From Nocardia jejuensis NBRC 103114 (GTDB taxonomy: Bacteria > Actinomycetota > Actinomycetes > Mycobacteriales > Mycobacteriaceae), in assembly GCF_001613145.1 (NCBI RefSeq), contig NZ_BDBU01000005.1:1-64000 (forward strand): 64,000 nucleotides of DNA, given 5' to 3'. The stretch's first letter is position 1, and each line of letters opens with the position of its first letter. The translations under genes were made by a program, and so were the position numbers. The notes beneath the pieces are model-generated. The model was not told where the DNA came from. It saw nothing but the letters and a program-made list of their open reading frames with translations, and searched no databases. Positions 45,430-54,136 of the stretch are shown in pieces.

Positions 45430-46115
45430 CAATTCGAATTCGCTCGGCTATCGAGCAATTGACAATCGCGTGCGCCTTCTCTAGGTTGGAACCGCACCTC
45501 GATAGGCGAGGCTCCTGCACGAACACAGGCCACTGATCTGACGACGTCGAGAGACGCCCAAGGTTAGGACAGATATCTCCGGATTAAGGGGTTATCCAAG
45601 GTGGCTTTCCGACGCCGTCGGAACACGTCGTGCAGTGCCGAAGCTTTGACGAGAGGGGTGTTCGTGGCCCGCTTCCGCCGGGCGACCTCCCCCGCGTGCG
45701 CTGGTACACAGTTCGCAGCAGTCGATTCGGCAGGAGGTGAGGGCGCTCTCATGACATCAGAGGACAATCCGGAGCCTCCCGGATCCACCCCTGCCCTCCT
45801 GTCCGATCCGCCGCATTCGCGCTGACGGCAGGACCTCATCCCGACGCGACGCCCGATAATTCGGCGCGCGTAATTCCACGATAATTCGGCAGCTCGGCGC
45901 TGCCGAATATTCGCGTGTGCAATTCCGGATGACATTCGGCAATTCGCGATAACGGTACCGTCCGCACGACCGTGCGAGTCGGCAATCGATGCTGCCCGCA
46001 GAATCTGCGTGTGCGGCCGTTTCCACAGTCATGACCGCCCCGCCGTCCCCCGAGGCGGCCGCGCAGAACGACCGAGCCTCGGCGGCGACGCCGCCCGGTC
46101 AGAGGAACTACAGCA
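45430..46115. other. 686-bp intergenic region with repeated TTCGGC motifs
   Basis: No convincing gene; a GTG frame at 45601-45825 lacks family resemblance and a good ribosome site. From 45850 to 45960 the sequence is relatively AT-rich and carries repeats: CGATAATTCGGC occurs twice (about 45854 and 45879), and ATTCGGC again near 45931. This probably belongs to the control region of the ABC transporter genes. Confidence 0.5.
45884..45908. promoter_or_regulatory. Hairpin/operator candidate upstream of the ABC transporter
   Basis: ATTCGGCAGC, 5 bases, GCTGCCGAAT: a perfect 10-bp inverted repeat within a set of TTCGGC direct repeats, about 210 bases before the permease gene. It could bind a regulator or form an attenuating hairpin. 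Confidence 0.45.
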
Positions 46116-47864
46116 ATGACTCTCGAACTGGCAATTCCGAACAGCCCCAAGACGACTCCGCGAGCCCGCACCGGCCTCCGCCCGGCGGACTATCTGCTGA
46201 TCACGGCCGGTGTGGTGCTGATCATCGTGGTACTGCGTCTCTTTCGCGACATGTCCGTGCCGTGGACGCCCGGCGCCGGATCGGACACGGTGTCCACCGA
46301 TCCGTCCGACCTGCCCTACTACGCGGCCCGCACCCTCATGCGCATGTTCCTCGGACTGGTCGCCTCCCTCGTGTTCACCCTGATCGTCGGTCAGTGGGCG
46401 GCACGGTCGCGGCGTGCGGAAAAGGTGCTCATCCCGATGGTCGACATTCTCCAGTCGGTGCCCGTGCTGGCTCTGGTCTCGATCACGGTGAGCGCGTTCG
46501 TGGCCATGTTCCCGGGCTCCTACCTGGGCGCGGAGGCGGCGTGCGTGTTCGCCATCTTCACCGCGATGGCCTGGAACATGACCTTCGCGTACTACCAGGC
46601 GCTGCGCAATATGCCACGTGAGCTGGACGAGACGGCTCGCGTCATGCGGCTCACGCGCTGGCAGCGACTGTGGCACTTGGAGATTCCCACCTCCGTGGTG
46701 CCGATGATCTGGAACGGCATGATGAGTTTCGGCGGAGCCTGGTTCATGCTGGCCTCCTCCGAGGTGATCAGTGTGGCGGGCAAGGATCAGGCGCTGCCCG
46801 GGATGGGCAGCTTCATCGCCGCCGCCACCGCCGACGCCCAGGTGGGCACGCTCATGCTGGGCGCGCTCGTCATGGTGGTGACCATCGTGCTGGTGAACGT
46901 GCTGTTCTGGCGGCCGCTCACCGCGTGGTCGGAGCGGTTCCGGGTGGAGAACACCGAAAGTGCGCTGACCCCACGCAGTCTGGTGCTCGATCTGCTGCGG
47001 CGGGCCACCATCCCGTCCCGGATCGGGCGGCGGCTGCGGCCCGTCGGCGAGAGGATCGATCACCTGATGCGGGTGTTCGGGCGCAGCACCCGGTCCGCGT
47101 ACGACGAGAGCCGCGACAGCCGCCTCGGCGACATCGTGTTCTTCGGACTGGTGTTCGGGGCGGTCGGCGGGCTGATCTGGGCGCTGGCCAGCTACTTCGA
47201 GCGCACCGTCGGATTCGCGGAATTCGGTCCGGCCTCACTGATGGGCCTGGCGAGCCTGAGCCGCGTCATCGTGCTGCTGATCTTCTCCACCATCGTGTGG
47301 GTGCCGATCGGGGTGTGGATCGGCATGAACCCGCGCATCTGCCGGTTCGCCCAGCCCGTCGTGCAGGTGCTGGCGAGCTTCCCGGCGCAGTTCCTGTACA
47401 TATTCGTGATCGCCGCGCTCACCTACACCGGCATCTCGCTCGATATCGGCGGCACGGTGCTGATGGCGCTGGGCGCGCAGTGGTACGTGCTGTTCAACGT
47501 GATCGCGGCGGCCGGGCAGATTCCGACCGATCTGCGCGAGGCCATGGACGATCTGGGCGTGCGCGGCCGGGAACGCTGGACCGCGCTGATCCTGCCCGCG
47601 ATCGCACCCGGCTACGTGGTCGGCGCGATCACCGCCTTCGGCGGCGCGTGGAATGCCACGCTGGTCGGCGAGGTGGTCGATTCCGGCGGAACCCATCTGG
47701 AGGCGTTCGGGCTCGGCGCGTACATCACCAACGCCACCGTGGACAACGACTTCGCCAAGGTGCTGCTCGGCACGGTCGTCATGAGCGTGGTGACCGTGGC
47801 CATCAACCGGCTGGTGTGGCGACGACTGCAGGTCCGGGCCGAGAGCCGATTCTCGCTGACCTGA
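46116..47864 (+). CDS. Fused two-domain ABC transporter permease (NitT/TauT-like)
   Basis: 582-aa membrane protein with two permease domains in one chain. The first (about 70-270) contains ARVMRLTRWQRLWHLEIP, an EAA-type coupling loop; the second (about 360-575) contains EAMDDLGVRGRERWTALILPAIAPG. Each has about five or six helices. Resembles permeases for sulfonate, nitrate or bicarbonate-type substrates that pair with an ATPase carrying a C-terminal accessory domain, as found downstream. No substrate-binding protein gene is adjacent. ATG with GAGGAA 10 bases upstream. Confidence 0.88.
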   Translation: MTLELAIPNSPKTTPRARTGLRPADYLLITAGVVLIIVVLRLFRDMSVPWTPGAGSDTVSTDPSDLPYYAARTLMRMFLGLVASLVFTLIVGQWAARSRRAEKVLIPMVDILQSVPVLALVSITVSAFVAMFPGSYLGAEAACVFAIFTAMAWNMTFAYYQALRNMPRELDETARVMRLTRWQRLWHLEIPTSVVPMIWNGMMSFGGAWFMLASSEVISVAGKDQALPGMGSFIAAATADAQVGTLMLGALVMVVTIVLVNVLFWRPLTAWSERFRVENTESALTPRSLVLDLLRRATIPSRIGRRLRPVGERIDHLMRVFGRSTRSAYDESRDSRLGDIVFFGLVFGAVGGLIWALASYFERTVGFAEFGPASLMGLASLSRVIVLLIFSTIVWVPIGVWIGMNPRICRFAQPVVQVLASFPAQFLYIFVIAALTYTGISLDIGGTVLMALGAQWYVLFNVIAAAGQIPTDLREAMDDLGVRGRERWTALILPAIAPGYVVGAITAFGGAWNATLVGEVVDSGGTHLEAFGLGAYITNATVDNDFAKVLLGTVVMSVVTVAINRLVWRRLQVRAESRFSLT

Positions 47865-47912
47865 TTCACCGAATCTCCTGATTTACACCACTTTTCGAAT
47901 GGAGGACACGAC

Positions 47913-49199
47913 ATGTCCGCTCCCGTCATCACCGTCGACCGCGTCACCAAGACCTTCACCAACCCGTCGGGCGAACAGCTTCCGGTGCTCTCGGAGGTCT
48001 GCCTGGAGCTGCGCGACGGCGAAATCGTCGCACTGCTGGGCAAATCCGGCTCCGGCAAGTCCACGCTGCTGCGCATCATCGCCGGGCTGGTGCGGCCCTC
48101 GGCGGGCACCGCCCGGCACGGCGACGACCCGATCACCGAGCCGAGCGCCGGCACCGCCATGGTCTTCCAGACTTTCGCGCTGCTGCCGTGGCTCACCGTG
48201 CGCCAGAACGTCGAACTCGGGCTGCGCGCCCAGGGCGTTCCGGTCGCCGAACACGACGAGCGCGTGCTGCGGGCGATCGACATGATCGGCCTGGACGGCT
48301 TCGAGAACGCCTATCCCAAGGAACTTTCCGGTGGTATGCGCCAGCGGGTCGGGTTCGCCCGCGCGCTGGTGGTGCAGCCGGAGGTGCTGCTCATGGACGA
48401 GCCCTTCTCCGCGCTGGACGTGCTGACCGCCGAGAACCTGCGCGGTGAGTTGATCCGGCTCTGGGCACAGGCGGCGTTCCCCACCAAGACCGTGCTCATG
48501 GTCACCCACAATATCGAGGAGGCGGTTCAGCTCGCGGACCGAATCCTGGTGCTGGACAACAATCCGGGCCGGATCAAGGGCGAGATCAGGGTGAATCTCG
48601 AGCATCCGCGCGACACCCGCGGGCGGCACTTCCTCGCCGTGGTGGATCAGGCGTATCGGCTGCTCACCGACGCCGGCTTCGACGGGGACCGCCGGGGGAT
48701 CTCGCCCACCCCCACCACCCTGCCGCTGCCCGCGGCCGGCGTGGACGGCATCGGCGGCATGCTCGATCTGGTCGCCGCGATGGGCGGGCGGGCCGATCTG
48801 CCCGAACTGGCCGGTGGACTGCGCTTCGAACTCGACGACATCATGCCGCTGGTCGACGCCGCCGCCCTGCTCGGATTGGCCACCGCCGCGGGCGGGGATC
48901 TCGAACTCACTCTCGACGGTCGCGATTTCGCCGAGGCCGATATCGATACGGCCAAGCGGATCTTCGCCCGCGCGGCCCGGTCCAGGGCGCCGCTGGTCGC
49001 CGCAATCGATCACGCGCTCGAGAGCGCGAAAGGTCATCGGATACGGGACGGGTTCTTCCTGGACCTGCTGCGACGCGGCTTCACCGAGGACGCGGCCCGG
49101 CAACAGCTGCGCACCGCCATCGACTGGGGGCGCTACGCGGAACTCTACGAATACGACGCCGGCGAACACCTGCTGATGCGCGCACCCGCGTCGGTCTGA
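47913..49199 (+). CDS. ABC transporter ATPase with C-terminal AAA-associated domain
   Basis: 428 aa. The ATPase domain (1-235) has the Walker A GKSGSGKSTLLRIIAG, Q-loop VFQTFALLPW, signature LSGGMRQRVGFARAL, Walker B VLLMDEPFSALD and the switch His in VTHNIEEA. A further 160 residues (GIGGMLDLVAAMGGRADLPELAGG, then GFFLDLLRRGFTEDAARQQLRTAIDWGRYAEL) form the AAA-associated C-terminal domain usual for this transporter type. The ATG follows GGAGG by 7 bases, 48 bases after the permease, so the two form an operon. The substrate is unknown. Confidence 0.92.
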   Translation: MSAPVITVDRVTKTFTNPSGEQLPVLSEVCLELRDGEIVALLGKSGSGKSTLLRIIAGLVRPSAGTARHGDDPITEPSAGTAMVFQTFALLPWLTVRQNVELGLRAQGVPVAEHDERVLRAIDMIGLDGFENAYPKELSGGMRQRVGFARALVVQPEVLLMDEPFSALDVLTAENLRGELIRLWAQAAFPTKTVLMVTHNIEEAVQLADRILVLDNNPGRIKGEIRVNLEHPRDTRGRHFLAVVDQAYRLLTDAGFDGDRRGISPTPTTLPLPAAGVDGIGGMLDLVAAMGGRADLPELAGGLRFELDDIMPLVDAAALLGLATAAGGDLELTLDGRDFAEADIDTAKRIFARAARSRAPLVAAIDHALESAKGHRIRDGFFLDLLRRGFTEDAARQQLRTAIDWGRYAELYEYDAGEHLLMRAPASV

Positions 49200-49521
49200 C
49201 CGGTTTCCGGGAAATCGGGCGAACTGATTTTCCGGAATCATCGGCCGATCCCGTCAAAACGCAAGCCTCTACGCTGCCGGACAAGGAAATTCACAGCCCG
49301 TTAACCGAAATCCCACCGAACGCACGCCTCCGCGGTGAAACGCGATTACCGTTCCGCAACAATAGTTTTCGCATATCGGTCGCATCGTCGGCGTAGAATG
49401 GGCGAGACTCGAAGCCCGCTGACCCCCTCCTATTCGCGGATGGATCTATCGATTTCGAGTTCCACGCCGCTTCAGACCCCGGCGGTGCGTTCGAGTGAAG
49501 AACCCAGCGCAGGGGGCAAAG
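49200..49521. other. 322-bp intergenic region
   Basis: Between the ABC ATPase gene and the 155-aa hypothetical. A -10-like TAGAAT at 49394-49399 could serve the downstream gene with a long leader; no -35 was convincing. Nothing else seen. Confidence 0.4.
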
Positions 49522-49989
49522 GTGAGCGAGGAAATGACTCGGTCCATGGCCGAGTCCGAAATCGACGACTCGATCACGCCATGGTTGCGCCGGTCGAATG
49601 CCGAGTGCGGCAGCGGCACAGTCGATTCCGTACGGCTGCGAAATCCGGGCCGTGATCAGGTCCCGCAGCAATGGATGGTGCGCGCCGTGGCCCTGCTGGA
49701 CACCGACGCGGTCGTGGCCCTCCCGGCGGGGGTGGTGGTCGCGGCGGATCTCGATCTGGCGGCCGCGCAGGTGTACGACCGGCTCCCCGAACCCGTGCGG
49801 GTGAGGGGTCACTGCTATCTGGTCGCCACTCCGAGTACGGTGCGAGTCGATCCGGAATCGGGGCGGCTCATCACCGAGACGAGCCCCGACTGGGTGCAGC
49901 ACCTGTGGCACACCGACGGCGGGTGGACCAGCGGCAGCTGGGTTCCGGCACACAGTGTTCCACGCATCGCGGATCCGGATCCGGGGTGA
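49522..49989 (+). CDS. Hypothetical protein, 155 aa
   Basis: Unrecognised. GTG start with AGGGGG 6 bases upstream; an alternative GTG is 27 bases earlier. A mixed alpha/beta protein with a hydrophobic centre (RAVALLDTDAVVALPAGVVVAADLDL) and a C-terminal Trp-rich part (DWVQHLWHTDGGWTSGSWVPAHSV). No signal peptide or enzyme motif. It precedes the phosphoribosyltransferase-like gene by about 270 bases. Confidence 0.6.
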   Translation: MSEEMTRSMAESEIDDSITPWLRRSNAECGSGTVDSVRLRNPGRDQVPQQWMVRAVALLDTDAVVALPAGVVVAADLDLAAAQVYDRLPEPVRVRGHCYLVATPSTVRVDPESGRLITETSPDWVQHLWHTDGGWTSGSWVPAHSVPRIADPDPG

Positions 49990-50257
49990 TCGATCCCTGT
50001 GCGCGGCGGGTCGCGTGCCGGATCGGGGCGTCGGCAACGGCGCGCCGCGCCTGTCCGACGGGCGCGCCCATCACAGCCCGGCGACAGACGCCTGACGCGC
50101 GAATTCCCGGCGTACCATGGAGTTCCTGTCCTGTGTGAGTCCGGTCCCCCCTGACTCTCGGCCTGCGACAGCGGTTCTTCGGGGAGGACATCTGATGGCA
50201 CGGGTATTCGATCTGGTTGCTTCCGATCCCGGATGATCACGGCCGCCGGGAAGACGC

Positions 50258-50926
50258 ATGCCACCCTTCGTGGATCGCAATGACGCGGGACAGCAGTTGG
50301 CACAGCTGCTGGCGGCCTTTCGCGGGGACGACGTGGTGGTACTCGGATTGCCCGGCAACGGAGTTCGGGTCGCCCACGGCATAGCCGTCCGGCTACGGGT
50401 GCGCGTCGATGTTGTGCTGATCCGGCCACTCACCGTGACCCGGCCGACCGAGATGACCTACGGAATCCTGGGCGAGGACGGCGCGCGGATCATCGATTCC
50501 ACCGCGATCGCGCACTGCGCGGTGCACGCCACCGAACTGGCCGATGCCGAACTCGATCACGCGGAGTCGTTGCGCAGCAGCGCGATCGCATGCCGCGGTG
50601 AACGCGCACGGGTGGATCTGTACGGCCGCACGGTCGTCATCACCGACGACGGACTCACCGATATGCGGGCCATTCGCGACGCCTGCATGGTCGCGACGCA
50701 ACTCGGGGCCATCCGCGTCGTGATCGCCGTCCCCGTCGCCAGCCATCAGACCCTGGGCGCGCTGCGCACCTACGCCGACAAGGTGGTGTGCCCGAACCCG
50801 ACGCCGTCCGCGCCCGTCGCCGAGAACTGGTACCAGCGCATCGACGCCACCACCGAGTCCGATATCGCCTGCCTGCTCAACACGAAACCCGAACCGGCGC
50901 AGGGCTGTTCGGAGGTATCCGGCTAG
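50258..50926 (+). CDS. Phosphoribosyltransferase-fold protein
   Basis: 222 aa. The type I PRTase fold is suggested by VVVLGLPGNGVRVAHGIAVRL near residue 30 and the PRPP-binding-loop region RTVVITDDGLTDMRAIRDAC near 125. That loop normally reads VDDGIxTGxT, so it is degenerate (DDGLTDMRA), as in mycobacterial PRTase-like proteins found in stress regulons. Enzymatic activity is uncertain. It ends on a stop codon shared with the convergent padC (CTAG, 50923-50926). Confidence 0.72.
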   Translation: MPPFVDRNDAGQQLAQLLAAFRGDDVVVLGLPGNGVRVAHGIAVRLRVRVDVVLIRPLTVTRPTEMTYGILGEDGARIIDSTAIAHCAVHATELADAELDHAESLRSSAIACRGERARVDLYGRTVVITDDGLTDMRAIRDACMVATQLGAIRVVIAVPVASHQTLGALRTYADKVVCPNPTPSAPVAENWYQRIDATTESDIACLLNTKPEPAQGCSEVSG

Positions 50927-51429
50927 TCGGTGCGGTCGGCGTAGCCGAGGGGAAGTTTGTTCGGCGGGCGATCGATGACGGTGTCGTCGTCCTGCGCGCG
51001 GGAGGCGAGGAAGGTGATCCGGCCGGTCGAGGCGACCAGGGTCAGCGGGTAGGTCGGGCCCGCGTCGCGTGCGCGCAGGATCTCCTCGAGGCTGTCCTCG
51101 TACCGGACCAGCGTGAACTCCGGATGATCGAGCATCCACTGCGGATAGCTGATCGTGGTGTGCACGCGCCGCTCGCCCAGCCACGCGATGACGACGGTGG
51201 TCGTGCCCGTCGGCTCCACCCATGCGAGCTTGAACAGATCGTCGCGCAGCTGGACGATCTTCGCGGCCTGACCGGTGGACCAGCGGCCGAACATGGGGCC
51301 CATCAGGCAGCGGAAGGCGATGGTCTGCGAATTGCGTACGTAGAGCTCGTACTTCCAGCCGTTCTCGTAGGCATAGATGAGATGCATGCCGACTATTCCG
51401 GTCAGATCCCCATACAGGGCCGTGCTCAT
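50923..51429 (-). CDS. padC: Phenolic acid decarboxylase
   Basis: 168 aa, non-oxidative cofactor-free decarboxylase that turns p-coumaric, ferulic and caffeic acid into vinyl phenols. The fold-defining strands match the family: GMHLIYAYENGWKYELYVRN with the active-site Tyr pair, GRW, LAWVEPTGTTTVVI with the catalytic Glu, HTTISYPQWMLDHPE and ITFL. It usually helps bacteria detoxify plant phenolics. ATG start. Its stop overlaps that of the PRTase gene in the palindrome CTAG. No PadR regulator is adjacent. Confidence 0.88.
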   Translation of the reverse strand: MSTALYGDLTGIVGMHLIYAYENGWKYELYVRNSQTIAFRCLMGPMFGRWSTGQAAKIVQLRDDLFKLAWVEPTGTTTVVIAWLGERRVHTTISYPQWMLDHPEFTLVRYEDSLEEILRARDAGPTYPLTLVASTGRITFLASRAQDDDTVIDRPPNKLPLGYADRTD

Positions 51430-51504
51430 TCAGTCACTCCCGTCGGTCACACCGTGTCGGTCAAGCCCTGAGATACATCGGCACTCGATGAGCGCATGAT
51501 CAGA

Positions 51505-52191
51505 CTAGTGGAAAAGGCCAGGCCAGGTGGTCACCTCACCCAGTTGACGCCGGTCCGGGTCGGTGAGTTGATCGACGATGAGCGTCGGCATTCCGACCTG
51601 TGCGGCGGCCCCGTCCCGGGACGGACGGTCGCCCACCATGAGCGTCTCGCCGGGTTCGGTGCCGAGCCGGCGCACCATCTCCAGGAAGATTCGCGGGTCG
51701 GGTTTCTGCATCCCCACCTCGTGGGACAGGACGAAGGCGCCGATCGCGTCGAACGGCGGCACGCGGAAGCTCGGCCGGATGTCGAAATGGATATTGCTCA
51801 GGACGCCGATCGCGCACTCGCGTTCCCGCAGGACGGAGACGACGTCGGCGGCATCGGCGGCGAACCTGTTGTGGCTCATGTCCGAATCCACATCCCAGAG
51901 TGCGTGCGCCAGCTCGTCATCGAGACCGGCGTCCCGGAACACCCCGAAATAGGTCGAGCGGTGCCGAGCGGCGCTGGTATTGCCGTCCGGAGCCTGCAAC
52001 CGGCTCAGCAGTTCGGGGGTGTGGATCGCCCGGAGCACGGCATCGACCGCCGGCCCGTCACATTCGCGCCGCGCCAGGCGCAGGGCCTCCCGGACCCAGC
52101 CCCGCGAGTCCAGTTCGGTGACCAGGGTGCCGCGCCAGTCGAAAACGACCGCGGCGATCCTGGGCGCGCGCGAGCTGTGCGATGTCGACAT
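51505..52191 (-). CDS. HAD-superfamily hydrolase-like protein with atypical motif I
   Basis: 228 aa. HAD motifs in order: motif I VVFDWRGTLV (Asp18), motif II VLSNIHF, motif III region GMQKPDPRIF and motif IV VGDRPSRDG. The nucleophile Asp is present, but the second Asp of DxDGT, the acid/base residue of phosphatases, is Arg (DWRGT). So activity may be altered or not a phosphatase. The ATG at 52191 is used; the frame extends upstream without support. Divergent from the secreted hydrolase. Confidence 0.82.
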   Translation of the reverse strand: MSTSHSSRAPRIAAVVFDWRGTLVTELDSRGWVREALRLARRECDGPAVDAVLRAIHTPELLSRLQAPDGNTSAARHRSTYFGVFRDAGLDDELAHALWDVDSDMSHNRFAADAADVVSVLRERECAIGVLSNIHFDIRPSFRVPPFDAIGAFVLSHEVGMQKPDPRIFLEMVRRLGTEPGETLMVGDRPSRDGAAAQVGMPTLIVDQLTDPDRRQLGEVTTWPGLFH

Positions 52192-52329
52192 GATGGCCCC
52201 AGCGTAGATGCGTGGGCGAAGGGGAATCCCTTGCCGTCGGCCCACTCTCGCATTTGACCAAACGACATCGCGAATTATCGGCAATTCGCATATGGCATCG
52301 CCGGTCGCGGCACTGGAAGCTGAATCATC

Positions 52330-54090
52330 ATGAACAGTGTGGTTCGGTCGGCGCTGCGCCGACGTGGTTCTATCGCGATGCTCACCTCGGCATTACTCAC
52401 GGCCGGGCTGACGCATCCGGGGATGGCCGCGGCCGATCCCGAACCGTCCAGCGCGGCAACCGATCGTCAAGAGCAAGTCCTGTCCACTCGCGACGGGGTC
52501 ATCACCTCCTATGTCAGCTATGCGCTGCCGCTCGCCGCCGATGCGGCTCCACACCCGGCGAGCTGCGATCGCGTCGGGCTGCTGCGGTATCGGCCGGTGG
52601 ACGGGCCCGCCGCGTCGGCGGACGCGGAGCACATCGTCATCCAGCAGCAGGGACTCGGCGGCGGAGCGGAGAACTCCGACAGCGTCGCGTTCAATACCGT
52701 GCACTCCGCGCGGGCGATGGGACAGAAGATCGAATTCTGGGCCCTGGCGCGCCGCAGCGCCTGCCTGGACGAGACCGAGGGCTTCGATTTCGCGCTGAAG
52801 AGCGGCAACTACCTCGACGCGGTCGACTACTACTTCAACGGAAAACCGCTCGACGGCAAGGTGTTTCCCGGCTTCAAGAATTCGAACGACCTCACGATCC
52901 TCGACTCCATGGGGCTCGAACGCGTCGTGCGCGACCAGTACGAGGTCATGCTGCACGAGGTGCCCACACAGGCCGAGCGTGCACGCCGGTTCGTCTGCAC
53001 CGGGATCTCGCTGGGCGGACTGGTCACCGGACTCTTCTCGGACTGGGACTTCGACGGTCGCCCCGGCTCGGATCAGTGTGCCGCCTTCGCCGCGCAGGAT
53101 TCGATGGTGTCCTCGGATCCGGCGGCCATTCAGAACACTCCGATCCTGCACGACCTCACCAATGCCCTGGTGGCTCCGGCGGATACGGTGGTGCAGGCCG
53201 GATTCCGGGCCGGAGTCCTGCCGCGCACCCTCGGTTCCCTGCCGGTGCTGGGCACCAAGGGGTTCATGCTGCTGCGGCTGGCCGGACTCGCCGCGCATCT
53301 CGATCCGGACGGGGAGAGTCAGGTGCTCGCCCATATTCCGCACGATTTCGAGATGGACGCGACGCTGAACTATCTGTTCGCGCACAGTGCGAGCGCGTTC
53401 GCGACGAACGGCGCGGACGGCTCGGGCACCATGCGCGACTACCGATTCACCAATACCGCGCTGCTCGGCGAACTCATCGACAACAACTCCTCCAATTTCG
53501 AACTGTTCCAACAGGGATTGGGCGCGCTGAGCGGTGGACCCGTGCGGGAGAAGACCTTTCCCACTCCCGGTTCCGTCACGCAGATCCCGTTCATCGGCAG
53601 CTTCCTGCGACTCAGCGCCGGTCCGCAGACCCGGGTCGCGCCCAGCGACCGCAACGTCCTGTACACCTGGCGCAATTACGACGACGTGGCCGGGATCCCC
53701 TACACCTCGGCCGGCCACGAGGTCGCCGACATCCACGACGCCGCCCGCCAGCTGGCCATGGGAGCGCCGTACGCGTACTGGGAGACCTACTTTCCGCTGC
53801 GCGTCGTGGTGGACATCGGCGCCGGTTACGGCGGCGCGCGCAGCGGCGAGATGGCCGGACTGCGGTATCACGGGATGAGCCGCACCAAGCCCAACTACGT
53901 CGCCTTCGCCGCCGACAGCGTCGTGAAGGCGGGCGTCGGCACCTTCTTCCCCGCCCCGGCCTCGGCGACGGTCGTCGAACTGCCCGGATACAACCACGTC
54001 GACACCATCGGGGCGGCGCCCGTGCAGAACGACGGAAGCCCCGACTACAGCGGCGAGACGCTGGCTCGATTCATCCGGACGCTCGGCTGA
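52330..54090 (+). CDS. Secreted alpha/beta-hydrolase-like protein
   Basis: 586 aa with a signal peptide (residues 1-36, ending in GMAAADPE). The nucleophile elbow is CTGISLGGLVTGLFS (Ser about 232), and the C-terminal LPGYNHVDTIG supplies a His of the triad. The size and the long insertion are unlike lipases; the architecture is closer to secreted oligomer or aryl esterases, but the substrate is unknown. The ATG has GGAAG about 10 bases upstream. The downstream convergent neighbour is the adenylate cyclase. Confidence 0.75.
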   Translation: MNSVVRSALRRRGSIAMLTSALLTAGLTHPGMAAADPEPSSAATDRQEQVLSTRDGVITSYVSYALPLAADAAPHPASCDRVGLLRYRPVDGPAASADAEHIVIQQQGLGGGAENSDSVAFNTVHSARAMGQKIEFWALARRSACLDETEGFDFALKSGNYLDAVDYYFNGKPLDGKVFPGFKNSNDLTILDSMGLERVVRDQYEVMLHEVPTQAERARRFVCTGISLGGLVTGLFSDWDFDGRPGSDQCAAFAAQDSMVSSDPAAIQNTPILHDLTNALVAPADTVVQAGFRAGVLPRTLGSLPVLGTKGFMLLRLAGLAAHLDPDGESQVLAHIPHDFEMDATLNYLFAHSASAFATNGADGSGTMRDYRFTNTALLGELIDNNSSNFELFQQGLGALSGGPVREKTFPTPGSVTQIPFIGSFLRLSAGPQTRVAPSDRNVLYTWRNYDDVAGIPYTSAGHEVADIHDAARQLAMGAPYAYWETYFPLRVVVDIGAGYGGARSGEMAGLRYHGMSRTKPNYVAFAADSVVKAGVGTFFPAPASATVVELPGYNHVDTIGAAPVQNDGSPDYSGETLARFIRTLG

Positions 54091-54136
54091 GGCACGCCGC
54101 ACCGGCAATTCCGTGAGAGGACGCGCGGACCACGCA

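Noticed and set aside
45601..45825. Possible 74-aa protein
   Set aside because: Poor ribosome site, low-complexity Arg/Pro composition and no recognisable family.
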